Assembly: GCF_025751585.1 (NCBI RefSeq)
Contig: NZ_JAOWKX010000003.1
Span: forward strand, 1-64,000
Direction: 5' to 3'
DNA length: 64,000 bases
From: Fluctibacter corallii
GTDB lineage: Bacteria; Pseudomonadota; Gammaproteobacteria; Enterobacterales; Alteromonadaceae
Part shown: in pieces, positions 20,273 through 30,208 of the stretch
How the letters are laid out: the number at the start of each line of letters is the position of its first letter
Position numbering within the stretch: position 1 is the stretch's first letter
Notes under the pieces: generated by a model
Databases searched by the model: none
Told to the model about the DNA's origin: nothing
What the model saw: the letters and a program-made list of their open reading frames with translations, nothing else
Program-made: the position numbers and the translations under genes

Positions 20273-20806
20273 ATGGCGCAAAAAGATTACGTTTCCAGAG
20301 GCCGCTCTACCAAGAAAGCCCCCCCACCTCCTCCTTCGAAGCCTTTACCTTGGATTCGAATTGCAATCACTGTTGCGTTGATTGCGGGATTTGGCTTTTT
20401 CCTTTGGACAATAAAAGACAACGCCGAAACAGCCCCAGCCACTCAAGGCGTGCCATCTCAGGTAGAAAAAGATCCGCTTCCACAACTTGAAGATGAAGAA
20501 TGGGATTATCCAGAGCTGCTTTCTGATCATGAAGTTGAAATTGAGGTGAAAGAGCAGGAAAAGCCTGAGGTGCCTTATTTGATGCAGTGTGGCTCGTTTA
20601 GAAAAGAGGGGCAGGCTGAAGAGATGCGCGCCAAGCTAGCGTTTCAAGGGTTAGAAGCACAAATTCGTCCTAGCAACGGTAAAAACGGTTTGTGGTATCG
20701 CGTTATTCTTGGTCCTTATGATTATAAGCGAGATGCTGAGAAAGACCGACATGCCATTCGCCGTATCGGTATTACTTCATGCCGTATTTGGAACTGGAAT
20801 CTTTAA
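20273..20806 (+). CDS. ftsN: Cell division protein FtsN, short form with SPOR domain
   Basis: 177 residues against about 319 in E. coli. Cytoplasmic N-terminus AQKDYVSRGR (the DYV-R motif of FtsN that contacts FtsA), a proline run, one membrane segment (about 27-46), a short acidic periplasmic linker and a C-terminal SPOR domain (about 100-177; MQCGSFRKEGQAEEMRAKL) that binds denuded septal glycan. The long Gln-rich linker of enterobacterial FtsN is missing. The place between priA and hslVU supports the name. The start ATG follows a weak ribosome-binding site. Confidence 0.88.
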   Translation: MAQKDYVSRGRSTKKAPPPPPSKPLPWIRIAITVALIAGFGFFLWTIKDNAETAPATQGVPSQVEKDPLPQLEDEEWDYPELLSDHEVEIEVKEQEKPEVPYLMQCGSFRKEGQAEEMRAKLAFQGLEAQIRPSNGKNGLWYRVILGPYDYKRDAEKDRHAIRRIGITSCRIWNWNL

Positions 20807-20827
20807 GCGTTAGTGCTTACTTCTTCT

Positions 20828-20849
20828 AAGAGGCGATACCTCGCCTCTT
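20828..20849. other. Hairpin after ftsN, overlapping the hslV promoter
   Basis: AAGAGGCG and CGCCTCTT form an eight-pair stem with a six-base loop, 21 bases after the ftsN stop. No T-run follows on the plus strand, so termination is uncertain. Its right arm overlaps the -35 element of the heat-shock-like promoter by three bases. Confidence 0.5.
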
Positions 20850-20874
20850 GAAAAACCTTATCCTTACCCCACAT
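20847..20874 (+). promoter_or_regulatory. Heat-shock (sigma32) promoter candidate for hslVU
   Basis: CTTGAAA (20847-20853), a 13-base spacer and CCCCACAT (20867-20874). The E. coli sigma32 consensus is CTTGAAA, 11-16 bases, CCCCATnT. The -35 element is exact and the -10 element matches the main C-run. It lies 124 bases before the hslV start, and hslVU is a known sigma32 target in E. coli. Confidence 0.72.
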
Positions 20875-20998
20875 AAGGTTTATTGCAATACGAAATGGCT
20901 GACTCATTTACTGGTTATTGCTTCGCAAACATAGCAATACAGCAACCAGCAAAGTGAAATTAACGAAGCCTTTCTTCATTTTTCACAAGAGTATATTT

Positions 20999-21523
20999 AT
21001 GACTACGATTGTTTCAGTACGTCGCGATAATAAAGTGGTTATCGCAGGCGACGGACAGGTTTCTCTTGGCAATACTGTCATGAAGGGAAACGCCAGAAAA
21101 GTGCGTAGGCTTTACAATGATAAAGTGCTAGCTGGATTTGCGGGTGGAACAGCAGACGCGTTTACGCTGTTTGAGAGATTCGAGTCTAAGTTAGAAATGC
21201 ATCAAGGGCACTTAACAAAAGCGGCAGTAGAGCTGGCAAAAGATTGGCGCACAGATCGCACACTTCGCAGGTTAGAAGCCTTGTTAGCTGTGGCAGATCA
21301 TACTGCCTCTTTGATCATCACTGGGAACGGTGACGTGGTGCAACCTGAACAAGATCTGATTGCTATTGGTTCAGGCGGTAATTTCGCACAGGCGTCTGCG
21401 CGTGCGTTGCTTGAAAATACTGAATTAGGTGCCAGAGAAATAGCGGAGAAAAGTTTGACGATCGCAGGCGACATTTGCGTATTTACGAACCATAGTCAAA
21501 CGATTGAAGAGTTAGAATATTAA
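20999..21523 (+). CDS. hslV: ATP-dependent protease proteolytic subunit HslV (ClpQ)
   Basis: Threonine protease of the two-ring HslVU complex. The ATG at 20999 is chosen because MTTIVSVRR matches the family and Thr2 becomes the catalytic N-terminal threonine after Met removal. The open frame extends 27 codons upstream without similarity. 174 residues (E. coli 176). [22 protein letters not shown] carries the conserved lysine and [17 protein letters not shown] follows. hslU begins 54 bases downstream. Confidence 0.96.
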   Translation: MTTIVSVRRDNKVVIAGDGQVSLGNTVMKGNARKVRRLYNDKVLAGFAGGTADAFTLFERFESKLEMHQGHLTKAAVELAKDWRTDRTLRRLEALLAVADHTASLIITGNGDVVQPEQDLIAIGSGGNFAQASARALLENTELGAREIAEKSLTIAGDICVFTNHSQTIEELEY

Positions 21524-21577
21524 TTTGATAAGTGGCGAGAAATAGCCACTTATGATTGTGTGAATAAGGGTAGTTCC

Positions 21578-22906
21578 ATGTCAGCAATGACCCCAAGAGA
21601 AATCGTCCACGAGTTGGACAGACACATTATTGGTCAGCAAGATGCGAAGCGAGCAGTGTCTATTGCGCTTCGTAATCGCTGGCGTCGCATGCAGCTTGAA
21701 CCTGAGCTGCGCCAAGAAGTAACGCCTAAAAACATTCTCATGATAGGCCCGACAGGTGTGGGTAAAACCGAGATTGCTCGTCGATTAGCAAAGTTAGCGA
21801 ATGCCCCGTTTATTAAAGTAGAGGCCACTAAATTTACTGAAGTGGGTTACGTAGGTAAAGAGGTTGAAACCATCATTCGTGATTTAGCTGATATCGCTGT
21901 GAAAATGACGAAAGAACAGGCCACAGAAAAAGTTAAATATCGCGCTGAAGAAGCTGCGGAAGAGCGCATTTTAGATGCCTTATTGCCGCCACCAGAAAAT
22001 GTGTGGGGCGAGAAAGAAGACGTACAGGATAAAGGTACACGACAGGCTTTTCGTAAAAAGCTACGTGAAGGCCAGTTAGACGACAAAGAAATTGAGATTG
22101 ATATTGCACTTCCGCAGGTTGGTGTTGAGATTATGGCACCTCCTGGCATGGAAGAGATGACCAACCAACTTCAAGGGATGTTCCAGAACCTGTCTGGCTC
22201 TCAGAAAAAGAAGAAAAAGCTGAAAATCAAAGAAGCATTTAAGCTATTGATTGAAGAGGAAGCGGCTAAGTTGGTTAATCAGGAAGAGTTGAAAGAAAGT
22301 GCGATAGAAGCCGTAGAGCAAAACGGCATCGTATTTATTGATGAAATTGACAAAATTTGTAAGCGCGAAGGCACGGGATCGGCAGATGTATCGCGTGAAG
22401 GTGTTCAGCGTGACTTGCTGCCACTCGTCGAAGGTTCGACGGTGAATACCAAGCACGGCATGGTTAAAACCGATCATATTTTGTTTGTGGCGTCTGGTGC
22501 ATTTCAGATGAGCAAACCGTCTGATTTGATTCCTGAACTTCAAGGCCGATTGCCGATTCGCGTTGAGCTGTCAGCGTTGACCACAGAAGACTTTGTGCGT
22601 ATTTTGACTGAGCCTAACGCATCTCTGACTGAGCAATATATCGCCCTTATGAAAACCGAAGGGGTGAATGTTGCCTTTACTGAAGATGGGATTAAGCGAA
22701 TTGCTGAGGCTGCATGGCAAGTCAATGAACGTACTGAGAATATCGGCGCACGTCGTTTGCATACGGTGTTGGAGCGTCTAATGGAAGACATTTCATTCGA
22801 TGCTTCTGAAATGAGTGGCGATACCGTGACCATTGATGCTGATTATGTTAACAAGCACCTCGAAATGCTGGTTGATAATGAGGACCTAAGTCGCTTTATT
22901 CTATAG
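21578..22906 (+). CDS. hslU: ATP-dependent protease ATPase subunit HslU (ClpY)
   Basis: AAA+ unfoldase that feeds substrates into HslV. 442 residues from the ATG at 21578 (E. coli 443), with AAGGG upstream. An in-frame GTG six codons earlier is less likely. Walker [10 protein letters not shown] (near residue 57), the pore motif [10 protein letters not shown], the substrate-receiving I domain (about 105-245), Walker [12 protein letters not shown], sensor-2 region [10 protein letters not shown] and the C-terminal tail LSRFIL that docks into HslV. Confidence 0.97.
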   Translation: MSAMTPREIVHELDRHIIGQQDAKRAVSIALRNRWRRMQLEPELRQEVTPKNILMIGPTGVGKTEIARRLAKLANAPFIKVEATKFTEVGYVGKEVETIIRDLADIAVKMTKEQATEKVKYRAEEAAEERILDALLPPPENVWGEKEDVQDKGTRQAFRKKLREGQLDDKEIEIDIALPQVGVEIMAPPGMEEMTNQLQGMFQNLSGSQKKKKKLKIKEAFKLLIEEEAAKLVNQEELKESAIEAVEQNGIVFIDEIDKICKREGTGSADVSREGVQRDLLPLVEGSTVNTKHGMVKTDHILFVASGAFQMSKPSDLIPELQGRLPIRVELSALTTEDFVRILTEPNASLTEQYIALMKTEGVNVAFTEDGIKRIAEAAWQVNERTENIGARRLHTVLERLMEDISFDASEMSGDTVTIDADYVNKHLEMLVDNEDLSRFIL

Positions 22907-22932
22907 TTTGATGGTGTAAACTTAAGTTTAGA

Positions 22933-22961
22933 TTGGGCGATTGGACATGCTTTTCGCCCAA
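22933..22961 (+). terminator. Probable terminator after hslU
   Basis: TTGGGCGA and TCGCCCAA form an eight-pair stem over a 13-base loop, 27 bases after the hslU stop. The downstream tract is T-rich (GGTCTTTTCTTG) but not a clean run. Confidence 0.5.
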
Positions 22962-23271
22962 CGTCTATTGGTCTTTTCTTGATTATTTTATGATATGCAG
23001 GAAAAGGCTAACTGACTTATTCGACATACTTTTTTTCACATTAAGCCTTTCAATTTAGCCAAAATCTGGTAAAAAAATACGCAGTTAAATCATTTTTTAA
23101 CAATTATTTCACTAGACGTATTTGAAAATTGGTGCTAACTTTTACTCGTTCATACCCTGAACTCACCAATTTTCGCGCTCAAATCAGAGATTTAAATAAG
23201 TAACAATCTTTATACCTAACTAATTAACTATTGCTGTAATAGCGAAATTTCAAGCAAAAGAAACCCCCGAT
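22962..23271. other. Long AT-rich leader region upstream of rho
   Basis: About 310 bases without a convincing gene. A 22-codon frame starting near 22991 has no ribosome-binding site. The region presumably contains the rho promoter and an untranslated leader. Autoregulation by attenuation in the leader is known for E. coli rho, but I cannot define sites here. Confidence 0.5.
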
Positions 23272-24537
23272 ATGAATCTAACGGAACTCAAAAACAAACC
23301 GATTAACGAACTGGTAGCGCTTGCTGAAAAAATGGGCCTTGAGAACATGGCTCGTGCAAGAAAGCAGGACATCATTTTTTCAATTCTAAAAGCGCACGCT
23401 AAGAGTGGCGAAGACATTTTTGGCGATGGGGTATTGGAAATCCTACAAGATGGCTTTGGATTCTTACGTTCAGCCGACTCATCTTACTTGGCTGGGCCTG
23501 ATGATATTTACGTGTCACCAAGCCAAATCCGACGCTTTAATTTGCGTACCGGTGACACCATAGCTGGCAAAATTCGTCCTCCAAAAGACAGTGAACGTTA
23601 TTTTGCCCTTCTAAAAATCAATGAAGTTAACTTCGACAAACCTGAAAACTCACGCAATAAGATTCTTTTTGAAAACCTGACACCGCTGCATGCAAACCGC
23701 CGTTTGCGTATGGAACGTGGAAATGGCAGTACAGAAGATATCACTGCACGCGTGCTAGACTTGGCATCGCCAATTGGCCATGGACAGCGTGGTTTGATCG
23801 TTGCGCCACCTAAAGCAGGTAAAACGCTACTTCTTCAGAATATTGCCCAATCTATTGCTGCGAATCATCCAGAAACAGAACTGATGGTATTGCTTATTGA
23901 TGAGCGCCCAGAAGAAGTAACTGAAATGCAACGTTTGGTGCAAGGTGAAGTAGTTGCTTCTACCTTTGATGAGCCAGCAAGCCGCCATGTTCAGGTAGCT
24001 GAAATGGTCATCGAAAAGGCAAAGCGCCTCGTAGAGCACAAGAAAGATGTCGTCATCTTACTAGACTCAATCACACGTTTAGCGCGTGCGTATAATACGG
24101 TGATCCCTTCATCAGGCAAAGTACTTACTGGTGGTGTCGACGCCAATGCATTACACAAACCGAAGCGTTTCTTCGGTGCTGCGCGAAATGTAGAAGAAGG
24201 TGGAAGCCTAACAATTATTGCGACTGCACTGATTGATACGGGTTCTAAGATGGATGAGGTGATTTACGAAGAGTTTAAAGGAACAGGTAACATGGAGTTA
24301 CACCTGAATCGTAAAATCGCAGAGAAACGCGTCTTCCCAGCGATCGACTTCAACCGCTCTGGCACACGCCGTGAAGAGCTTCTTACTTCTCAGGATGAGC
24401 TACAGAAAATGTGGATCCTTCGTAAGATTGTGCATGAAATGTCTGAGATTGATGCAATGGAATTCCTTATCGGCAAGTTGTCTATGACGAAAACCAATGA
24501 TGAGTTCTTTGATGCCATGAAGCGTCAAAAATCCTAA
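23272..24537 (+). CDS. rho: Transcription termination factor Rho
   Basis: Hexameric RNA-dependent ATPase that terminates transcription. 421 residues (E. coli 419). N-terminal helical domain ([19 protein letters not shown]), the RNA-binding cold-shock-like domain ([19 protein letters not shown]), Walker [12 protein letters not shown], Walker [17 protein letters not shown] and the Q/R loop region [18 protein letters not shown] strong intrinsic terminator follows. In E. coli rho is not next to hslVU. Confidence 0.98.
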   Translation: MNLTELKNKPINELVALAEKMGLENMARARKQDIIFSILKAHAKSGEDIFGDGVLEILQDGFGFLRSADSSYLAGPDDIYVSPSQIRRFNLRTGDTIAGKIRPPKDSERYFALLKINEVNFDKPENSRNKILFENLTPLHANRRLRMERGNGSTEDITARVLDLASPIGHGQRGLIVAPPKAGKTLLLQNIAQSIAANHPETELMVLLIDERPEEVTEMQRLVQGEVVASTFDEPASRHVQVAEMVIEKAKRLVEHKKDVVILLDSITRLARAYNTVIPSSGKVLTGGVDANALHKPKRFFGAARNVEEGGSLTIIATALIDTGSKMDEVIYEEFKGTGNMELHLNRKIAEKRVFPAIDFNRSGTRREELLTSQDELQKMWILRKIVHEMSEIDAMEFLIGKLSMTKTNDEFFDAMKRQKS

Positions 24538-24555
24538 TTATCAACATCTTGTGTA

Positions 24556-24594
24556 AGCCGTCCCAGTTTTTGCTGCGACGGCTTTTTTGTTTTT
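24556..24594 (+). terminator. Rho-independent terminator after rho
   Basis: AGCCGTC and GACGGCT stem, 14-base loop, followed by TTTTTTGTTTTT, 18 bases after the rho stop. Confidence 0.9.
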
Positions 24595-24690
24595 ACTGCA
24601 GGATGTTTTGGTCTACGCTTTAAGCTTCACGCATTAAAATATAATGCTAACGGGATTTCATTGGTCGCTAAGGAAGAGGAGAATTCAACC

Positions 24691-26058
24691 ATGCGCACTG
24701 AGAAAGACTCACTTGGCGACGTCCAAGTTCCTGATAATGCCTTTTATGGCGCTCAAACTCAGCGTGCAATTGATAACTTTAGTATTAGCCAACAAACCAT
24801 GCCGAAAGAGTTTATTCGTGTATTGGTTATGCTTAAAGCCTGTGCAGCAAAAGCGAACAGTAATTTATGTTGTATTTCACAGGACAAAGGTCGCGCCATC
24901 CAACAAGCGTGCGAGACGGTGCTGGCTGAACCAAACATGATGCGGCACTTTCCTGTCGACCTATATCAGACTGGCTCGGGCACCAGTTCGAACATGAATG
25001 CTAACGAAGTTATTGCACATGTTGCCTCATTAGAGGGAGATATCGCGCTACATGCCAACGATGACGTAAATTATGGACAAAGCAGTAACGACGTTATTCC
25101 GTCAGTCATTCACATCAGCAATGCTTTGATGCTGCAAAATCAATTGATACCCGCCTTAACGCACCTGCAAGAAACTATTTTACACAAGTCTGTTTCTCTT
25201 CGTGATGTATGCAAAATGGGACGCACGCATTTAATGGATGCTATGCCAGTAACGCTAGAACAAAGCTTGAAAAGTTGGGCAGGGCAGCTTCGGCATCATC
25301 AACGGCAATTAGAAGCTATTGCACCATCTTTGCATTTACTACCTCTTGGCGGAACAGCGGTGGGAACTGGCGTCAATGCGCATCCCGATTTTGCGCGGGA
25401 ATGTTGTGGCATTTTGAGTGCGAAAACGGGAATTACCTTTACTGCAACGGGAAATCCATTTTCTTCTATGAGTGGAATGGACGTGCCCGTTGGGTTGTCA
25501 GCGAATTTACGCGGCTTGGCAATCGCATTGATGAAGATTGCTAACGATTTGCGCTGGATGAATTCAGGCCCGCTTTCCGGGTTAGGTGAAATAGCTCTCC
25601 CTGCGTTACAACCCGGCTCGTCCATCATGCCTGGAAAGGTTAATCCGGTCATTCCTGAATCTGTTGCGATGGTGTGCGCACAGGTCATTGGCTATGACTC
25701 CGCCATTGTTGTGGCGGGGCAAAGTGGAAATTTTGAATTGAATGTTATGTTGCCATTAATAGGTTCAAATCTTTTGTGTAGCCAGTCTTTATTGGCAAAA
25801 GCCATGTTGCATTTGGCAGACAAAGCGATTAAAGACTTTACGGTTAACGAAGATAAGCTAAACAGCGAACTGGCGCAAAACCCTGTATTGGTGACAGCCT
25901 TGAATCCGATAATTGGGTATACCAAGGCGGCAGAAATAGCGAAGAAAGCCTACTCAGAAAATCGTGAGGTGCTTGATGTTGCGAAAGAAATGACCGATTT
26001 GTCAGAATCTGAATTGAAAAAACACCTAGACCCTGTTTTACTCACTAAAAATCAATGA
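24691..26058 (+). CDS. fumC: Class II fumarate hydratase
   Basis: Iron-independent fumarase of the citric acid cycle (fumarate to malate). About 455 residues from the ATG at 24691, which has AGGAGA upstream. An in-frame upstream start at 24661 is less likely. Motifs: TGSGTSSNMNANEV, NYGQSSNDVIPS, GRTHLMDAMP (catalytic histidine) and the superfamily signature GSSIMPGKVNP. A TATAAT at 24640-24645 may be its -10 box. The next gene follows within 13 bases. Confidence 0.95.
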   Translation: MRTEKDSLGDVQVPDNAFYGAQTQRAIDNFSISQQTMPKEFIRVLVMLKACAAKANSNLCCISQDKGRAIQQACETVLAEPNMMRHFPVDLYQTGSGTSSNMNANEVIAHVASLEGDIALHANDDVNYGQSSNDVIPSVIHISNALMLQNQLIPALTHLQETILHKSVSLRDVCKMGRTHLMDAMPVTLEQSLKSWAGQLRHHQRQLEAIAPSLHLLPLGGTAVGTGVNAHPDFARECCGILSAKTGITFTATGNPFSSMSGMDVPVGLSANLRGLAIALMKIANDLRWMNSGPLSGLGEIALPALQPGSSIMPGKVNPVIPESVAMVCAQVIGYDSAIVVAGQSGNFELNVMLPLIGSNLLCSQSLLAKAMLHLADKAIKDFTVNEDKLNSELAQNPVLVTALNPIIGYTKAAEIAKKAYSENREVLDVAKEMTDLSESELKKHLDPVLLTKNQ

Positions 26059-26071
26059 TTGAATTGTGCAT

Positions 26072-26512
26072 ATGATTAGGCGGAGCGCGTTATTCCTTTT
26101 ACTGTGCGTGTCGATGTATCACAGTCACGTTAGTGCTGGTGAGATACTAGTTGTCGGCAACAAGGCACTCAAATACGAGCAGTTGTCAACCAGACAACTT
26201 CGCGCTATTTATATGGGCAATGCCAGACATTTTGATGTTCAGCCTCTGAATTATCCAAAAAGCCATCCGCTTAGAACCATTTTCAATCTTCGCGTTATTG
26301 GCTACACCGAGCAGCGCATTCAAACATTTTGGGCGCAAATGATGTTTACAGGAAAAGGTTATCCGCCCGATACTTTAAAGAGTGAATCGGCCGCCGCCGC
26401 GTTTTTAATGAATTCAACGAATGCTGTGGCCTTTATCGATTCATCTTCGGTAGGAAAGGTAGAAGAATGCTGCAAAATTCTGCACCGATTTCACTATGAT
26501 GCACCTAAATAA
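26072..26512 (+). CDS. Periplasmic PstS-like (phosphate-binding-like) short protein
   Basis: 146 residues from the ATG at 26072 (another ATG at 26066). N-terminal signal peptide (RRSALFLLLCVSMYHSHVSA). The mature part resembles half of a PstS-type solute-binding protein: LSTRQLRAIYMGNARHF near the start, FWAQMMFTGKGYPP in the middle and AVAFIDSSSVG near the end. It is much shorter than true PstS and has no ABC transporter nearby. It overlaps the 3' end of the convergent GGDEF-EAL gene by eight bases. Similar short proteins often sit beside cyclic-di-GMP genes, so a sensory role is possible but unproven. Confidence 0.75.
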   Translation: MIRRSALFLLLCVSMYHSHVSAGEILVVGNKALKYEQLSTRQLRAIYMGNARHFDVQPLNYPKSHPLRTIFNLRVIGYTEQRIQTFWAQMMFTGKGYPPDTLKSESAAAAFLMNSTNAVAFIDSSSVGKVEECCKILHRFHYDAPK

Positions 26513-28544
26513 ATGCGGTGATTTTTGATTCTAGTGCCTCTAAAGGAAGAGGTTTCGCGTAGTAGTAGCCTTGTAGTTGATGGCAGCCACGCGAAATTAA
26601 AAAATCAGCCTGAGCGGGTGTTTCTACACCTTCCGCACAAATATCCAAGTGCAGTGCTTTGGCTAGGTCAAAGATGGTTTCGATGATCTTGGTATCATGA
26701 AGCGATTGATCAATATTCCACACAAAGGCGCGATCAATTTTAATGGTATCTACTTTTATTTGTGCTAAGTAGCTCAAAGATGAATATCCAGTACCAAAAT
26801 CATCTAATGCGATAGAGAAGCCTAGCTTACGCAATGCCGAAAGTACTTCCGTTGCCTGCTTAAAATTATCTAAGTAGGCAGATTCCGTTACTTCAAACTC
26901 AATACCTGCGGGGTTGATATCGTACGCGACCAATAATTCCTGAATATACAGCACGAGCCCAGGTTCTTTTAAATCGTATGCGGATAAATTAATGGCTACG
27001 GTAGTTGGACGTTGAGTGATTCGTGCAATTTCGACATGATCTTTAAATACTTGGCGTATTACCCATCGGCTAATGGCGGTTACGCGACCACTTTGCTCGG
27101 CAATAGGAATAAACTCGGCGGGTGAGATCATGCCTTCCGATTTACTGTTCCACCTTACAAGTGCTTCAAATCCGCAGATTTTCTCACCATTATTGACCTT
27201 AGCCTGATAGAAAATGGTGAGTTCTTCTAGCTCAATTGCAGTGGCTAGTGCATTGGCTATTTTTATTTTTCGAATACTTTGTTCAAGCAAACTCTCGATA
27301 AAGAAGGCATAGCGGCCTCGGCCTAATTCCTTGGCTTTGTACATCGCCATATCAGCATTTCTGACGATATCATTCACGTTATATTCGGCGCTTCTGGCAT
27401 CAGCGATACCAATGCTGACGCCACTATTTAGCTCCCATCCACGTATAATGAATCCAGGCTGCATGATTGCTAATAGCCGTTCTGCCACGCGTCCAAGTCC
27501 CATAGAATCAGAAAATTCAGGTATCAGAATGAGAAACTCATCACCGCCCAAACGAGCGAGGATGTCACCCTCTCTGAGTTCAGATTGCAATCGTTCGCTG
27601 ACTTTGATCAGCAGTTCATCGCCCACTTCATGTCCGTAGGAATCATTGATTTCTTTAAAATTATCTAAATCCAAAAATAGAATAGCCAAATTTCGCTTGG
27701 CACGTTTTGCTCTGGCTAGCTCTCCGCGCAATCTATCCATAAAGGATTGGCGATTAGGTAGTTCTGTCAGTAAATCGAAGTTTGCGAGTTTTTTTAGATT
27801 AAGTTGCTGTTCTTTTGAATGCTGATTTTTTAGCTCGATAGTTTGTAGCATGGCATTAATATGCTGCCCTAATTCTGCTACTTCGTCGCTTCCCTTGACC
27901 TCAAACCGCAGCCTGTAGTCTTCGGGCTTTCTAATAGATTGTGTAAACTTAGAAAGGTTGATGATTTGTCGAAGCAAATGCCTATGAATCCAAAATGATA
28001 CGAGCACGGCTATCATAATGACGAGTATGAGGGCGGGGAGCGTTTTGACTAATAGGCGTTTTGTACTGCTATTTAAAGGCGTAGTGTAATCAGAAACAAC
28101 AACGAGAAAACCGAGTGGATAGTTAGGTTCACCTATCTGCTTAATCGCTACAAGGTCGTTTTGTACGACTGACATTCCCAATCTAGAAACATCAAACTTG
28201 CGCTGAGCAATGGTTTCAGCGGTGCTGGCATCTTCTATTAATTGAGGGTTCACGTATTGGTGGTTTTTTTCTCCCTCTCTATCCAGTACAAATGCATATT
28301 TTATTGTTGGATATTTATCTAACATTAATAAAGATGAGGGAAATTGATAGGCATCTAATCCCAGCGTAACCTCGCTTACCAGCTCTTCGGCGAGCACATC
28401 AGACAGTGCGTCCTTATACTGAAATTCAGACTCTTTATACAATTTTTCATGTTCGCGCAAACTAAAATAAAGCACAGTTGTCGCACTGAGTAGTGTGACG
28501 AAAACGGAAACAAAGATAGATTTGGCGCGAATGCCTTTAAACAT
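26505..28544 (-). CDS. Membrane GGDEF-EAL protein (diguanylate cyclase/phosphodiesterase)
   Basis: 679 residues: membrane segment (about 9-27), periplasmic sensor region (about 28-165), second membrane segment (about 167-188), HAMP-like linker, GGDEF domain with intact LGGDEF near residue 332 and EAL domain with FEALVRW near residue 456. The EAL side keeps EVTES, ALDDFGTGYSS, the lysine in TIKIDRAF and EGVET, so both activities may be present. Its 3' end overlaps the PstS-like gene tail to tail. Confidence 0.93.
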   Translation of the reverse strand: MFKGIRAKSIFVSVFVTLLSATTVLYFSLREHEKLYKESEFQYKDALSDVLAEELVSEVTLGLDAYQFPSSLLMLDKYPTIKYAFVLDREGEKNHQYVNPQLIEDASTAETIAQRKFDVSRLGMSVVQNDLVAIKQIGEPNYPLGFLVVVSDYTTPLNSSTKRLLVKTLPALILVIMIAVLVSFWIHRHLLRQIINLSKFTQSIRKPEDYRLRFEVKGSDEVAELGQHINAMLQTIELKNQHSKEQQLNLKKLANFDLLTELPNRQSFMDRLRGELARAKRAKRNLAILFLDLDNFKEINDSYGHEVGDELLIKVSERLQSELREGDILARLGGDEFLILIPEFSDSMGLGRVAERLLAIMQPGFIIRGWELNSGVSIGIADARSAEYNVNDIVRNADMAMYKAKELGRGRYAFFIESLLEQSIRKIKIANALATAIELEELTIFYQAKVNNGEKICGFEALVRWNSKSEGMISPAEFIPIAEQSGRVTAISRWVIRQVFKDHVEIARITQRPTTVAINLSAYDLKEPGLVLYIQELLVAYDINPAGIEFEVTESAYLDNFKQATEVLSALRKLGFSIALDDFGTGYSSLSYLAQIKVDTIKIDRAFVWNIDQSLHDTKIIETIFDLAKALHLDICAEGVETPAQADFLISRGCHQLQGYYYAKPLPLEALESKITAFI

Positions 28545-28756
28545 ACAGATGTCCGAGTTTTTTAGTAATTCTAGCAGGTTGAGATTTGAACAATAGAGGA
28601 ATTAAATCCTTAAATGGTTTTTGCTCGTTTTAGCGAGCCAAGGGAAATGTATTTATTGTGCTCCATACAAATGTAATTTTTCTTTTTGAACAAGACGTTG
28701 CATTACGTCTTAATCAGGGTAAGGTGGCTATAAACCAACGAACATCAGAGGGAAAA

Positions 28757-30046
28757 ATGAAAAAATTACTGTTGTTATCGGCACTTTTGTCGCCATTCGC
28801 TATGGCTCAATCGGTAGATGAGTTGGCTGACAAAATTGAACCAGAGGTGATCAAATGGCGACACCACTTACATCAATACCCTGAATTGTCTAACCGCGAA
28901 TACAAAACGGCTGAGTATATTGCCAAATATCTAAAAAGTTTGGGATTAGAGGTGCAAACCGGAGTTGCCATTACTGGCGTCGTAGGTTTGCTCGACAGTG
29001 GAAAACCTGGGCCGACAGTCGCATTGAGAGCTGACATGGATGGCTTGCCTGTTAAAGAAATGAATGACTTGCCTTGGCGTTCTCAAGAAAGAGGTATGTT
29101 CAATGGAAATGACGTGCCTGTTATGCATGCGTGTGGCCATGACACACATATGGCAATGTTGATGGGGGCTGCCAAAATTCTCGTAGAGAAGAAAAGCAGT
29201 TTAACAGGTAAAGTTAAATTCATTTTTCAACCTGCTGAAGAAGGCGCGCCGCGCGGTGAAAAAGGCGGTGCTCAGGTTATGGTGCAAGAAGGGGTGCTTA
29301 AAAATCCAGATGTTGATGCAATATTTGGCCTACATATAAGTGCTAATACCGATGTAGGAAAAGTTCGATATCGTGCTGGCGGCGTGATGGCTGCCGTAGA
29401 CCCTTTCAAAATTGTTATAAAGGGTAAACAGGCGCACGGCGCATACCCATGGTTAAGCGTGGATCCTATTGTGACATCTGCGCAAGTGGTGATGGGATTG
29501 CAAACATTGGTAAGCCGTGAATTGAAATTGCTTGATGATGCAGCCGTGGTGACGGTTGGCTCTATCCATGGTGGAAATCGCTCTAACATTATTCCTTCAG
29601 AGGTAGAGATGGTAGGTACCATCAGAACGTTGAACACTGCGGCGCGAGAACATATTTATGACGCGCTCCCTAAAAAAGTGAAAGCCATTGCTGAGAGTAT
29701 GCGTGCTGAGGCTGAAGTAACACTTCCGCTAGACTATAACTATCCTATTACGTTTAACGATCATGAATTGATGGCGGTGATGTTGCCAACATTGATCAGT
29801 ACGGCAGGGGAGGAAAATGTTGTTCATAGTAAACCGGTAACAGGGGCCGAGGACTTTTCATTCTTCCAAGAGCAAGTACCTGGGGTGTATTTGTGGATAG
29901 GCGGAAAACCTTTAGATGTAAAAGCGGAAGATGCGCCCGCACACCATACGCCAGAATTTTACGTTGACGATAGCGGTATGAAGCTGGGCGTAAAATTACT
30001 GACGAACCTGACTTTGGATTACATGGAAAAACACACCACGAATTAA
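28757..30046 (+). CDS. Exported M20 family amidohydrolase/peptidase
   Basis: 429 residues from the ATG at 28757, which has AGAGGG upstream. The frame is open for 33 more codons without similarity. Signal peptide KKLLLLSALLSPFAMA, then the M20 metallo-amidohydrolase fold: RADMDGLPV, HACGHDTHMA (metal ligands), QPAEEG (catalytic glutamates), the dimerisation domain around HGAYPW and GAEDFSFF near the end. It resembles hippurate hydrolase/N-acyl-amino-acid amidohydrolases, with export to the periplasm or outside. The substrate is not predictable. Confidence 0.92.
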   Translation: MKKLLLLSALLSPFAMAQSVDELADKIEPEVIKWRHHLHQYPELSNREYKTAEYIAKYLKSLGLEVQTGVAITGVVGLLDSGKPGPTVALRADMDGLPVKEMNDLPWRSQERGMFNGNDVPVMHACGHDTHMAMLMGAAKILVEKKSSLTGKVKFIFQPAEEGAPRGEKGGAQVMVQEGVLKNPDVDAIFGLHISANTDVGKVRYRAGGVMAAVDPFKIVIKGKQAHGAYPWLSVDPIVTSAQVVMGLQTLVSRELKLLDDAAVVTVGSIHGGNRSNIIPSEVEMVGTIRTLNTAAREHIYDALPKKVKAIAESMRAEAEVTLPLDYNYPITFNDHELMAVMLPTLISTAGEENVVHSKPVTGAEDFSFFQEQVPGVYLWIGGKPLDVKAEDAPAHHTPEFYVDDSGMKLGVKLLTNLTLDYMEKHTTN

Positions 30047-30107
30047 ACGCTATGGCTTGGGCTTGTTGTATATTTAGGATACAATCAGGTCCCTTCTAAT
30101 ATAGGTT

Positions 30108-30137
30108 AGGCAAATCTGAGGTTTGCCTTTTTTTGTT
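30108..30137 (+). terminator. Terminator between the amidohydrolase gene and purE
   Basis: AGGCAAA and TTTGCCT stem with a loop of seven bases, followed by a T-run, 61 bases after the amidohydrolase stop. Confidence 0.85.
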
Positions 30138-30208
30138 GCATAAATTTGGGTTGAAAAATTTCCCTTTTTGCAACGTCCATTCTAGTCGACTATTAGTTGG
30201 GAGCCGTT

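Noticed and set aside
21847..22164. 105-codon frame antisense to hslU, and similar long antisense frames in rplB, rpsC, purE and amylase
   Set aside because: They are antisense shadows of conserved genes, with low-complexity Ser/Ala-rich translations and no ribosome-binding sites.
22991..23059. 22-codon frame upstream of rho as a possible rho leader peptide
   Set aside because: No ribosome-binding site, no similarity to E. coli RhoL as I recall it, and it ends more than 200 bases before rho.
30138..30208. PurR operator upstream of purE
   Set aside because: TTGCAACGTCC is only a partial match to the PurR site, and I could not find a convincing palindrome.
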